The notes below the pieces were generated by a model, which saw only the letters and a program-made list of their open reading frames with translations, searched no databases and was not told the DNA's origin. Shown piece by piece: positions 8,306-15,590 of a stretch of DNA of 35,187 bases; position 1 is the first letter of the stretch; each line of letters begins with the position of its first letter. The translations under genes and the position numbers were made by a program. The DNA comes from Streptococcus mitis SK597 (GTDB lineage Bacteria > Bacillota > Bacilli > Lactobacillales > Streptococcaceae), in assembly GCF_000148545.1 (NCBI RefSeq), contig NZ_AEDV01000011.1:1-35187 (forward strand), written 5' to 3'.

Positions 8306-8657
8306 ATATAGGACTGTTCTAAAGAAATGTTACATCACTGAGGAGCAAAATGAAATAGTGAATAACTTGATTGAAATGACAAATCATCTAAGTTTTTCCT
8401 CTTATGCCAGAAAAATGTTATTTAAGAGCTCGCCTATTTATCTTCAATTTGATTTTGAATCTTATCATGACTTTATATTTCAAGTTAGAAGAATTATCAA
8501 TAACTTACGTCAGTTAGAAAGAATAGCAGAACAAAGTGAGGATTTGGATAATGTAAGGATATTTCACTACTGCGTTGAGCTGATGATAGAATATGAAAAG
8601 AAGACAAGTAAACAAGTGAAAGAACTTGTAAAACGACTAAATAAGAAAACGAGGTGA
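8298..8657 (+). CDS. MobC-like relaxosome protein, first paralogue
   Basis: A 119-residue protein starting RYRTVLKKCYITEEQNEIVNNLIEM, with a ribbon-helix-helix-like N terminus (SFSSYARKMLF) and a helical C terminus (FIFQVRRIINNLRQLERIAEQ). This layout matches the plasmid mobilization MobC family, accessory proteins that bind near oriT and help the relaxase. It shares the pattern R-x-[TS]-V-L-K-x2-[YF]-[IL]-T-E-E-x-N with the next gene, so the two are paralogues. No relaxase gene follows. It overlaps the replication gene by 8 bp, so it is co-transcribed. Confidence 0.75.
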   Translation: MSRYRTVLKKCYITEEQNEIVNNLIEMTNHLSFSSYARKMLFKSSPIYLQFDFESYHDFIFQVRRIINNLRQLERIAEQSEDLDNVRIFHYCVELMIEYEKKTSKQVKELVKRLNKKTR

Positions 8658-8664
8658 TAGGACC

Positions 8665-8997
8665 ATGAGAATAAAATCTGTGTTGAAACAGGTTTTTTTG
8701 ACGGAAGAAGAAAATAAAAAATTAAATGATTGTATGAGGAAGGAAAATATTCGTAATTTTTCTGAGTTTGCTAGACAAAAATTAATACGAACAGATTTGA
8801 ACATCCAAAAAGTCTCTTTTGAAGGTTTAGTTCCTTTAACAGAAGAGTTGGAACAAGTCGGAAAGAATATCAATTCTATAGCCCGTCTTGCAACTGTAGT
8901 TGGGAGAATAAGCTATGAAAACAAAATGGATATGTCTATTTTGATGCAAAAAATAGTTGATGTGATGGAGGAAAAAGATGTTTATTTTCAAAAGTAA
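8665..8997 (+). CDS. MobC-like relaxosome protein, second paralogue
   Basis: A 110-residue protein with the same N-terminal pattern as its neighbour (RIKSVLKQVFLTEEENKKLNDCMRKENIRNFSEFARQKL) and a more typical MobC core, LEQVGKNINSIARLATVVGRIS, close to the family's N-x-N-Q-I-A-R motif. GAGGTGATAGG precedes the start. The family binds oriT DNA and opens it for a relaxase. In this element no relaxase is encoded, so it would have to act with one supplied by another element, or in replication or regulation. Confidence 0.82.
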   Translation: MRIKSVLKQVFLTEEENKKLNDCMRKENIRNFSEFARQKLIRTDLNIQKVSFEGLVPLTEELEQVGKNINSIARLATVVGRISYENKMDMSILMQKIVDVMEEKDVYFQK

Positions 8998-9172
8998 TAT
9001 GGATAAGGATTTTGATCAGATATGCGAATACATATTGAAATTAAAGCGAGCAGAATTATTTCTTCATGGAATTAAACAACAAGATAAAACGAAGGCTCGT
9101 TTGTATCATGCGATGCTGGAATACTATGATGCTAACCATAAAAAAGAAAGACATATGAGAATTTTAAAATAA
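8978..9172 (+). CDS. Small hypothetical protein
   Basis: 64 residues, mostly helical and charged (DKDFDQICEYILKLKRAELFLHGIKQQDKTKARLYHAMLEYYDANHKKERHMRILK), with no membrane segment. The start at 8978 overlaps the MobC gene by 20 bp and has GGAGG 7 bp upstream; ATG 8999 is an alternative. It is the last gene of the operon, directly before a terminator. I do not recognise the family. Confidence 0.7.
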   Translation: MFIFKSNMDKDFDQICEYILKLKRAELFLHGIKQQDKTKARLYHAMLEYYDANHKKERHMRILK

Positions 9173-9206
9173 GGAAACGCTGTTAAAAATTTTGCAGCGT
9201 TTTTTA
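9173..9206 (+). terminator. Terminator of the rightward element operon
   Basis: AAACGCTG (9175-9182) pairs with CAGCGTTT (9195-9202), followed by a T run, immediately after the last stop codon. Confidence 0.88.
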
Positions 9207-9224
9207 TATATCTTCTTAAAATAT

Positions 9225-9410
9225 TTGTACACACAAATGACAGTCAAATTGATTTTTGGGATTATTTTATCGAGAAGGAAAGATTTCTCATAATATGACT
9301 TTGCGAGCTCAGAGTCTGTATACACACACTCCCAAAATCATCCCAAAATTTGTATACACAAAGTGTATGTACTTTTTGGGATGATTTGAATTTTGGGGAA
9401 TCCCCAAACC
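9225..9410. other. Candidate oriT or replication origin with nested palindromes
   Basis: The stretch has no gene but dense symmetry. AAATCATCCCAAAA (9335-9348) pairs with TTTTGGGATGATTT (9374-9387), enclosing ATACAC-AAA-GTGTAT (9354-9368). A second palindrome, TTTGGGGA-A-TCCCCAAA, is at 9392-9408. TGTACACACA/TGTATACACA words recur at 9225, 9318 and 9351 like iterons. It lies just after the replication and MobC-like genes, the expected place for an origin of transfer or replication. No known nick sequence was recognised. Confidence 0.55.
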
Positions 9411-9570
9411 CCTGATGAATTATACGAGCAAAAAAATTTGGGAGTAAGTTTTAGAAAGAACTATTCTACAGTATTTAAAATCTGACTTTAAGTAAATTTT
9501 TTATTATGTGACTATTAGCCTGTCTCACTCTGCTAGGTACGAGACAAAAAAATACCCGCTATGCGGGTGT
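9411..9570. other. Non-coding DNA with a small hairpin
   Basis: No gene is seen. ACCCGC-TAT-GCGGGT (9554-9568) is a perfect 6-bp hairpin after a run of A. Confidence 0.5.
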
Positions 9571-9622
9571 GTACTGACCCCCAAAAGTTAGACAGAAAAA
9601 ATCTAACTTTTGGGGTCAGTAC
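9571..9622. repeat. Long hairpin with IS3-like end sequence
   Basis: The arm 9571-9592 (GTACTGACCC...AAAAGTTAGA) and the arm 9602-9622 are reverse complements except for one extra C, around a 9-nt loop. The arm resembles the terminal repeat of streptococcal IS3-family (IS150-group) elements. A diverged relative is at 24948-24994. It sits directly after the stop of the broken lipoprotein gene and may act as a terminator. Confidence 0.65.
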
Positions 9623-9632
9623 AAAAGCGTTT

Positions 9633-10010
9633 TTATTGTATAAAGAATATCAAATAGTTTGAGGGTTTTACTTGTCGCTGTATTTCTTCACTATCCTTTT
9701 TGTAATACTCCTGCTTTGTTCCTGAAATATCTACAGTGAATACGTCATCCTTGAAGGTATAATTCTCTTTTCGGTTTATGATATTAGAGCCAGTCGGTTC
9801 GATTGTTGCACTGTCTTTATCAATTGTAAAGGTGTCGGCCTCTCCTTTGTTGCTATTTCCTTTGTTACCTGAAATGGTAAAGGCAACTTCATTTCTACTC
9901 TCGTTTATTCAACGGTATTCGCCATCTAAAGAATTGCTTGATTGGTTAGAACATGCAATTAATAAAATTGTAGATAGAGACACTAAAAGTAATGTGATAA
10001 ATCTTTTCAT
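9633..10010 (-). pseudogene. Lipoprotein gene with internal stop
   Basis: The minus strand reads MKRFITLLLVSLSTILLIAC, a lipoprotein signal with lipobox LIAC, then SNQSSNSLDGEYR, a TGA stop (9909-9911, codon 34), and continues in the same frame with INESRNEVAFTISGNKG... to TAA at 9633. A single TGG-to-TGA change (EYRW in the ancestor) would explain it. The mature part is a small extracellular beta-rich protein of unknown role seen in streptococci. The last residues (QVKPSNYLIFFIQ) may be an altered end created by the adjacent hairpin repeat. It lies on the strand opposite to the cargo genes. Confidence 0.82.
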
Positions 10011-10321
10011 TTACATACTTTTTATTTCTATATTATATTAAAGAAACATTACATAAGTAAGAAAGTAATTTTTTAGGTTGATCTCTTTCTTTCGGGAAAA
10101 TCATTATGTTTCGGAAAGTCAAGATTTTGTTATTATTTATGATATACTGGTACCGTAATTATATCCTTACAGAGGTTAAGTAAGGGTTTCAGTACACGCC
10201 AATAGATGTCAAAATATTGATTTTAAGCGATTTTTGATTTTTGGAAACTCATTATATCGCACTACAAATCAATAAAAACTGTACCTTTTTTAGATAAATA
10301 TATTATCTGGATATTGAAGTT
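10011..10321. other. Intergenic region before the cadmium module
   Basis: No open frame of note. The stretch is AT-rich and contains the upstream side of the lipoprotein pseudogene (a TATAAT is visible on the minus strand near 10035). It is probably a junction between modules of different origin. Confidence 0.5.
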
Positions 10322-10355
10322 AAGCCCTGCTGTCATTTCGATGGCAGGGCTTTTT
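10322..10355 (+). terminator. Terminator-like hairpin upstream of cadD
   Basis: AAGCCCTGC (10322-10330) pairs with GCAGGGCTT (10344-10352) and is followed by a T run. It insulates the cadmium operon from upstream transcription. Confidence 0.85.
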
Positions 10356-10402
10356 AATATTTGGTACACTAACTTCTTATCTATATTTTGGTGGATTTTA
10401 AG

Positions 10403-10454
10403 TTGACATCTACAAAGTTTAATGTTAGAATACATTCAAAAATATATTTGAATG
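10403..10454 (+). promoter_or_regulatory. cadD promoter with ArsR-type operator
   Basis: TTGACA (10403-10408), 17 bp, TAGAAT (10426-10431). Directly downstream, CATTCAAA (10433-10440) and TTTGAATG (10447-10454) form a perfect 8-bp dyad with a 6-bp centre, like the known CadC/CadX operators of cad operons. A bound repressor would cover the start of transcription and release on Cd or Zn. Confidence 0.88.
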
Positions 10455-10463
10455 AGGTGTTTT

Positions 10464-11078
10464 ATGATTCAAAATGTTGTTACTTCAATAATCCTGTATT
10501 CTGGGACAGCCGTAGACTTACTTATTATCCTAATGTTATTTTTTGCCAAAAGAAAAAGCAGAAAAGACATCATTAACATCTATTTAGGACAATTTCTAGG
10601 CTCTGTTAGTCTAATATTGCTAAGTTTGCTTTTTGCATTTGTCTTAAATTATATTCCTAGTAAAGAGATTTTAGGTTTACTCGGTTTGATTCCAATTTTC
10701 CTAGGTCTCAAAGTTTTGCTTTTAGGAGATTCTGATGGAGAAGCTATTGCCAAAGAAGGTTTGCGCAAAGATAATAAAAACCTGATATTTCTAGTCGCTA
10801 TGATTACTTTTGCAAGTTGTGGTGCTGACAATATTGGTGTCTTTGTTCCATATTTTACTACCTTAAATTTAGCAAATTTGATAGTAGCTTTACTTACCTT
10901 TCTAGTCATGATTTATCTCTTGGTTTTTTCTGCCCAAAAATTGGCACAAGTCTCTTCTGTTGGAGAAATTTTGGAAAAATATAGCAGATGGTTTATTGCC
11001 GTTGTTTATTTAGGATTGGGGATATATATCCTGATTGAAAATAACAGTTTTGACATACTATGGACTATATTAGGCTAG
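10464..11078 (+). CDS. cadD: Cadmium resistance transporter CadD
   Basis: A small membrane protein of 204 residues that lowers cytoplasmic cadmium, in the CadD/LysE-like transporter superfamily. Five to six membrane segments are visible (residues about 1-25, 35-60, 65-85, 105-130, 135-157, 178-200). The first follows the conserved start MIQNVVTSIILYSGTAVDLL, and there is the metal-relevant motif ASCGADNIGVFVPYF. ATG 10464 is chosen over 10452 because GAGGTG lies 5 bp upstream and the family begins MIQN. It is followed by cadX and preceded by an operator that fits CadX, as in staphylococcal and streptococcal cadDX operons. Confidence 0.93.
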   Translation: MIQNVVTSIILYSGTAVDLLIILMLFFAKRKSRKDIINIYLGQFLGSVSLILLSLLFAFVLNYIPSKEILGLLGLIPIFLGLKVLLLGDSDGEAIAKEGLRKDNKNLIFLVAMITFASCGADNIGVFVPYFTTLNLANLIVALLTFLVMIYLLVFSAQKLAQVSSVGEILEKYSRWFIAVVYLGLGIYILIENNSFDILWTILG

Positions 11079-11089
11079 GAGAAAATATT

Positions 11090-11428
11090 ATGAAAAAAGA
11101 TAGTATCTGCCAAGTGAATGTTATAAATCAGCAAAATATTACAACCGCAACGAACTACCTTGAAAAGGAAAAAGTCCAAAAATCACTTCGCATTTTAACA
11201 AAATTTACCGATAATAAACAGATAAATATCATCTTCTATCTTCTTGCTGTTGAAGAACTCTGTGTCTGTGATATAGCCTGTTTACTAAATCTCAGTATGG
11301 CATCTACTTCCCACCATCTTCGTAAACTAGCCAATCAAAACATCTTGGGCACTAGAAGAGAGGGGAAAATTATATATTATTTTATAAAAGATGAGGAAAT
11401 CAGGGATTTTTTTAATCAACTAGGATAA
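11090..11428 (+). CDS. cadX: Cadmium-responsive ArsR/SmtB repressor CadX
   Basis: 112-residue winged-helix repressor controlling cadD. The metal-sensing motif ELCVCDIA sits at the start of helix alpha-3, followed by the recognition helix region LLNLSMASTSHHLRKLANQNILGTRREGKIIYYFIKD; an N-terminal Cys (SICQ) could complete the site. A longer frame opens at 11060, but ATG 11090 has TAGGAGA 7 bp upstream and gives the usual family length. It begins 11 bp after cadD and is co-transcribed. Its probable operator is the dyad at 10433-10454. Confidence 0.93.
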   Translation: MKKDSICQVNVINQQNITTATNYLEKEKVQKSLRILTKFTDNKQINIIFYLLAVEELCVCDIACLLNLSMASTSHHLRKLANQNILGTRREGKIIYYFIKDEEIRDFFNQLG

Positions 11429-11481
11429 CAACTATTTTTACTACTTTTCCATGATTCTAGGGAGCTACTCTATGAAATTTC

Positions 11482-11506
11482 GGGTCTTCGGAATATATAG
11501 TGGAAT
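11482..11506 (+). repeat. Left inverted repeat of the ISL3 transposon
   Basis: GGGTCTTCGGAATATATAGT followed by GGAA; pairs with 15265-15289. Confidence 0.83.
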
Positions 11507-11587
11507 TACTTTCTTAATAGTTTAAAAACAACTGGTGTTTAAATCGGATTTTCTGGTGGGATGTTAGGATAATCAATAGTATTATAT

Positions 11588-11619
11588 AAAAGTATCAATC
11601 ACATACGAGTGATACTTTT
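11588..11619. terminator. Hairpin upstream of merR
   Basis: AAAAGTATCA (11588-11597) pairs with TGATACTTTT (11610-11619). With only four T residues it is a modest terminator, perhaps bidirectional, lying inside the left end of the mercury transposon. Confidence 0.6.
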
Positions 11620-11646
11620 GGAAAAAAATAAAATAGTCCAATTTAC

Positions 11647-11678
11647 TTGACCGTGTACTATGGTACATGGTTTATAAT
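11647..11678 (+). promoter_or_regulatory. mer promoter and MerR operator
   Basis: TTGACC (11647-11652) and TATAAT (11673-11678) are 20 bp apart, longer than normal, as in MerR-controlled promoters. Between them lies the dyad CCGTGTAC-TATG-GTACATGG (11651-11670), matching known mer operators. MerR bound here would untwist the DNA when Hg(II) binds and so activate transcription. Confidence 0.92.
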
Positions 11679-11697
11679 ATTCAGGGGGTGAAATAAG

Positions 11698-12090
11698 ATG
11701 ATTTATCGCATTAGTGAGTTTGCAGATAAATGTGGAGTTAATAAAGAAACGATCAGATATTACGAGCGAAAAAATTTATTACAAGAACCTCACCGAACGG
11801 AAGCTGGTTATCGGATATATTCATATGATGACGTTAAGCGTGTTGGGCTTATTAAACGAATACAGGAACTTGGTTTCTCTTTAAGCGAGATTTATAAATT
11901 ACTTGGTGTTGTAGATAAAGATGAAGTTCGTTGTCAAGATATGTTCGAATTTGTTTCTAAAAAACAAAAGGAAGTGCAAAAACAAATAGAGGATTTAAAA
12001 CGAATTGAAACTATGTTAGACGACTTAAAACAACGATGTCCAGATGAAAAGCAATTATATTCGTGTCCAATAATAGAAACATTAACATGA
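11698..12090 (+). CDS. merR: Mercury-responsive regulator MerR
   Basis: A 130-residue MerR-family activator/repressor. The N-terminal winged helix reads [37 protein letters not shown]; a dimerization helix (residues about 80-118) follows. The three Hg(II)-binding cysteines fall at C79 (RCQD), C114 (QRCPD) and C123 (YSCPI), the same positions as in the Bacillus-type MerR. GGGGGTG precedes the start. It is autoregulated from the promoter with the 20-bp spacer and is co-transcribed with merA, 28 bp downstream. Confidence 0.95.
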   Translation: MIYRISEFADKCGVNKETIRYYERKNLLQEPHRTEAGYRIYSYDDVKRVGLIKRIQELGFSLSEIYKLLGVVDKDEVRCQDMFEFVSKKQKEVQKQIEDLKRIETMLDDLKQRCPDEKQLYSCPIIETLT

Positions 12091-12118
12091 GAGATTAATT
12101 AACGAAAGGAGCTTTTTT

Positions 12119-13777
12119 ATGAATAAATTTAAGGTAAACATTTCAGGAATGACTTGTACGGGTTGTGAAAAACACGTAGAATCAGCACTTGAAAAGATAG
12201 GTGCTAAAAATATTGAGTCTAGTTATCGTCGTGGTGAAGCAGTATTTGAACTGTCCGATGATATTGAGGTTGAAAGTGCAATAAAGGCGATTGCTGACGC
12301 AAATTATCACCCGGGCGAAGCAGAAGAAATACAAGTGCAATCGGAAAAAAGGACAGATGTAAGTTTAAATGATGAAGGTAACTATGATTATGATTACATC
12401 ATCATCGGTTCTGGTGGAGCTGCCTTTTCATCTGCCATTGAAGCCGTTACTTTGAACGCAAAAGTGGCTATGATTGAGCGTGGAACGGTGGGTGGAACTT
12501 GCGTTAATGTCGGATGCGTTCCTTCTAAGACCTTATTAAGAGCAGGGGAAATCAATCATCTAGCAAAAAATAATCCATTTGTGGGATTACACACTTCGGC
12601 TTCAAATGTTGATTTAGCGCCATTAGTAAAACAAAAGAATGATTTAGTAACCGAGATGCGAAATGAAAAATATGTGAATTTAATTGATGATTATGGTTTT
12701 GAATTAATAAAAGGTGAAGCAAAATTCGTAAATGAAAATACAGTTGAAGTAAATGGCAATCAAATCACAGCCAAAAGATTTTTAATAGCTACAGGTGCTT
12801 CTTCAACTGCACCTAATATTCCCGGATTAGATGAAGTAGATTATTTAACAAGCACTAGCTTATTGGAATTAAAGAAGGTTCCAAATCGTCTTACCGTAAT
12901 TGGTTCAGGATATATCGGCATGGAATTAGGACAACTATTTCATAACCTCGGGTCAGAAGTCACTTTGATTCAAAGAAGCGAGCGTCTATTAAAAGAATAC
13001 GATCCTGAAATTTCAGAAGCCATTACTAAGGCCTTAACAGAACAGGGAATTAATTTAGTAACAGGTGCAACCTATGAACGAGTTGAGCAAGATGGAGACA
13101 TTAAAAAAGTTCATGTTGAGATAAATGGTAAAAAGCGAATTATTGAAGCAGAACAATTGCTAATTGCCACTGGAAGAAAACCAAATACAGAATCATTAAA
13201 CTTACATGCAGCAGGCGTTGAAGTTGGTTCCCGTGGTGAAATTGTCATTGATGATTATCTTAAAACGACCAATTCCCGAATTTATTCAGCTGGAGATGTC
13301 ACTCTCGGTCCCCAATTTGTTTATGTAGCTGCTTATGAAGGTGGACTTGCTGCTCGTAATGCAATCGGAGGACTAAATCAAAAGGTCAATTTAGAAGTGG
13401 TTCCAGGCGTTACGTTTACTTCTCCATCGATTGCAACGGTTGGTTTAACGGAGCAACAGGCAAAAGAAAAAGGATATGAAGTGAAAACATCGGTATTGCC
13501 GTTGGATGCTGTTCCAAGAGCGCTCGTTAATCGGGAAACAACAGGTGTTTTCAAATTAGTGGCAGACGCGAAAACATTGAAAGTGTTAGGGGCGCATGTA
13601 GTGGCAGAAAACGCAGGAGACGTAATTTATGCAGCAACATTAGCTGTGAAATTCGGTTTAACTGTTGGAGATCTGAGAGAAACGATGGCTCCATATCTAA
13701 CAATGGCAGAAGGATTGAAGCTGGCTGTCCTAACTTTTGATAAAGATGTTTCGAAATTATCTTGCTGTGCAGGCTAA
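12119..13777 (+). CDS. merA: Mercuric reductase MerA
   Basis: A 552-residue cytoplasmic flavoenzyme that reduces Hg(II) to volatile Hg(0) with NADPH. Residues 1-70 are an N-terminal heavy-metal-associated domain with GMTCTGC (C13, C16). The FAD-binding fold starts at [18 protein letters not shown] (92-109), the redox-active disulfide is [13 protein letters not shown] (C128, C133), the NADPH site is [14 protein letters not shown], and the C-terminal vicinal cysteines C549-C550 (SCCAG) receive Hg(II). All catalytic parts are present, so it should be active. AAAGGAG precedes the start. The operon lacks the membrane transporters MerT/MerP/MerC and lacks merB, so resistance is narrow-spectrum. Confidence 0.97.
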   Translation: MNKFKVNISGMTCTGCEKHVESALEKIGAKNIESSYRRGEAVFELSDDIEVESAIKAIADANYHPGEAEEIQVQSEKRTDVSLNDEGNYDYDYIIIGSGGAAFSSAIEAVTLNAKVAMIERGTVGGTCVNVGCVPSKTLLRAGEINHLAKNNPFVGLHTSASNVDLAPLVKQKNDLVTEMRNEKYVNLIDDYGFELIKGEAKFVNENTVEVNGNQITAKRFLIATGASSTAPNIPGLDEVDYLTSTSLLELKKVPNRLTVIGSGYIGMELGQLFHNLGSEVTLIQRSERLLKEYDPEISEAITKALTEQGINLVTGATYERVEQDGDIKKVHVEINGKKRIIEAEQLLIATGRKPNTESLNLHAAGVEVGSRGEIVIDDYLKTTNSRIYSAGDVTLGPQFVYVAAYEGGLAARNAIGGLNQKVNLEVVPGVTFTSPSIATVGLTEQQAKEKGYEVKTSVLPLDAVPRALVNRETTGVFKLVADAKTLKVLGAHVVAENAGDVIYAATLAVKFGLTVGDLRETMAPYLTMAEGLKLAVLTFDKDVSKLSCCAG

Positions 13778-13927
13778 GGGAACTTTTTTACAACTCCCTA
13801 TTCAAGTGAATCAGCTAATGCTTTAAGGGATTTTCTAAGTGCATTTGTGGTCACAAAAATAATTTAACACTGATGATTTCGACATCAAATCTATAATTGA
13901 TACCTTAACACTGCAGAGTAATAAAGG

Positions 13928-15259
13928 ATGAATAATATGTCAGACTTATTATCCCTACCAGACATTAAAACAATAGAACCGCCACAAGAAAATGAAACCG
14001 ATATGATGTTTAAAGTTGAAGCAGTCGGACCACCTGAACGTTGTCCTGAATGTGGTTTTGACAAGTTGTACAAACACAGTTCAAGAAATCAACTAATTAT
14101 GGATTTGCCCATTCGTTTAAAGCGAGTGGGCTTACAATTGAACCGTAGACGATACAAGTGTCGTGAATGCGGATCTACCTTCTGGGAACGCCTAATATCT
14201 GTAGATGAAAAGCGTAGTATGACCAAAAGGCTTTTAAAGTCCATTCAAGAGCAATCCATGTCTAAGACCTTTGTAGAAGTCGCAGAAAGCGTTGGTGTTG
14301 ACGAGAAAACCATTAGGAACGTTTTTAAGGACTATGTGGCACTCAAAGAACGTGAATACCAGTTTGAAACTCCTAAGTGGCTTGGGATAGACGAGATACA
14401 TATTATCCGTAGACCTCGGCTTGTATTGACTAATATTGAACGCAGGACTATTTATGACATCAAGCCTAACCGTAACAAGGAAACAGTCATCCAACGTCTT
14501 TCAGAAATCAGTGACAGGACTTACATTGAGTACGTCACAATGGATATGTGGAAGCCCTACAAAGACGCAGTGAACACTATCCTTCCACACGCTAAAGTTG
14601 TCGTAGATAAGTTTCATGTAGTTAGAATGGCTAATCAAGCCTTAGATAACGTCAGAAAGTCTTTGAAAGCCCATATGAGCCAAAAAGAAAGACGTACCCT
14701 TATGCGTTAAAGGTTTATCCTTCTAAAGCGTAAACACGATCTAAATGAACGTGAATCATTCCTCTTAGATACTTGGTTAGGTAATCTTCCTGCTTTAAAA
14801 GAAGCCTATGAACTCAAAGAAGAGTTTTACTGGATATGGGATACTCCTGATCCAGATGAAGGTCATCTTCGTTATAGTCAATGGAGACACCGTTGTATGT
14901 CCAGCAACTCTAAAGACGCATATAAAGACCTCGTGAGAGCCGTAGACAACTGGCATGTTGAAATATTCAACTACTTTGATAAAAGGCTCACTAATGCTTA
15001 TACGGAGTCAATTAACAGCATTATTAGGCAGGTAGAGCGAATGGGTAGAGGTTACTCGTTTGATGCCTTACGAGCCAAAATCCTTTTCAATGAGAAGCTC
15101 CATAAAAAGCGTAAGCCACGATTTAATTCAAGTGCTTTCAATAAAGCTATGTTATACGATACTTTCAATTGGTATGAAGTGAATGATCACGACATTACAG
15201 ACAACTTAGGTGTCGATTTTTCCACACTTATTAAGAATTTGGAGAAGGGTGATTTATAA
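13928..15259 (+). pseudogene. ISL3-family transposase, interrupted by one stop codon
   Basis: The frame gives a 443-residue ISL3 transposase broken by TAA at 14708-14710 (TLMR-stop-RFILLKRKHD) and continuing in the same frame to 15259. One base change, for example from GAA or CAA, would explain it; there is no frameshift. The N-terminal zinc-finger pairs CPECG...CRECG are visible, followed by the HTH region and the DDE core with WLGIDEIHI, YVTMDMWKPY and NAYTESINSIIRQVERMGRGYSFDALRAKIL. The start is probably ATG 13937, since AAAGGA lies 9 bp before it, rather than 13928. The transposon can no longer move on its own unless the stop is read through or a relative helps. Confidence 0.93.
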
Positions 15260-15264
15260 GCCCT

Positions 15265-15289
15265 TTTCCACCATAAAATCCGAATACCC
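15265..15289 (-). repeat. Right inverted repeat of the ISL3 transposon
   Basis: Read on the minus strand: GGGTATTCGGATTTTATGGT followed by GGAA, pairing with 11482-11506. The flank GAAATTTT is the second copy of the target duplication. Confidence 0.83.
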
Positions 15290-15343
15290 GAAATTTTTTG
15301 ATGAAAATTACTCACAAGAAATAATATATAGAACTGTTTAAAT

Positions 15344-15448
15344 ATCTTCAGGATAGAAAAAGAAATTGTCCAGGCACGAAGAAACTGTATATTTGTTGCT
15401 AAACTGTACATCATCTTTATGATACGGTATTTCGTATTTCTCAACTAC
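15344..15448 (+). repeat. Diverged repeat D1 (partner D2 at 17991-18109)
   Basis: Both copies begin ATCTTCAG(G/A)ATAGAAAA and share TTTGTTG(C/T)TAAACT, ACATCA, TGATAC(G/A)G and TTCGTATTT in the same order to a final CTAC. The divergence indicates an old duplication associated with insertions at this locus. Confidence 0.7.
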
Positions 15449-15463
15449 ATAAGCTCCGAAAAC
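15434..15463 (-). repeat. CGGAGCTTAT repeat, copy C (inverted)
   Basis: Minus strand TTTTCGGAGCTTATGTAGTT followed by GAGAAATACG; nearly identical to copy A at 6476-6508. Confidence 0.75.
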
Positions 15464-15468
15464 TAAAA

Positions 15469-15492
15469 TGTGATAACCCTTTGATAACCTCT
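15469..15492 (+). repeat. Right GATAACC direct repeat, candidate integrase arm site
   Basis: TGTGATAACC-CTTT-GATAACCTCT; 21 of 24 bp equal the block at 5257-5280, in the same orientation. Confidence 0.7.
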
Positions 15493-15590
15493 CGATTTTC
15501 AAAAGGATTATATATGTAAATATTGAGGATTTATCTCTTAAAATTACTTGATTTTAGTGATAATTTACCATAAATATCATAATGTAGAAA

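Larger units (their letters stand above)
11482..15289 (+). mobile_element. ISL3-type transposon carrying merR-merA
   Basis: The left end (GGGTCTTCGGAATATATAGT from 11482) and the inverted right end (GGGTATTCGGATTTTATGGT read backwards from 15289) match at about 20 of the outer 24 bp. They are flanked by GAAATTTC (11474-11481) and GAAATTTT (15290-15297), an 8-bp target duplication with one change, the size ISL3 elements make. The unit is 3.8 kb and holds merR, merA and a broken ISL3 transposase whose stop lies 30 bp from the right end. ISL3 elements with passenger genes are known as a class; I cannot say whether this one has been named. Confidence 0.85.
15298..15590. other. Right-end non-coding region of the integrative element
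   Basis: No gene is seen. The stretch contains repeat D1 (15344-15448), the inverted CGGAGCTTAT copy C (15434-15463) and the GATAACC repeats (15469-15492). These belong to the recombination end of the element. Confidence 0.6.

Noticed and set aside
9778-10041. 87-codon frame on the plus strand
   Set aside because: It lies antisense to the lipoprotein pseudogene, whose signal peptide and lipobox are clear; the frame has no ribosome site.
13778-13927. Possible internal ISL3 left end just before the transposase
   Set aside because: No sequence like GGGT(C/A)TTCGG is found there; the matching end lies at 11482 beyond merR.
14897-15259. Separate small transposase gene
   Set aside because: It is in the same frame as 13928-14707 and is the C-terminal part of one transposase split by a single stop, not a second gene.
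15187-15444. 85-codon frame on the minus strand
   Set aside because: It crosses the transposase end, the inverted repeat and repeat D1, so it is not one unit of coding sequence.
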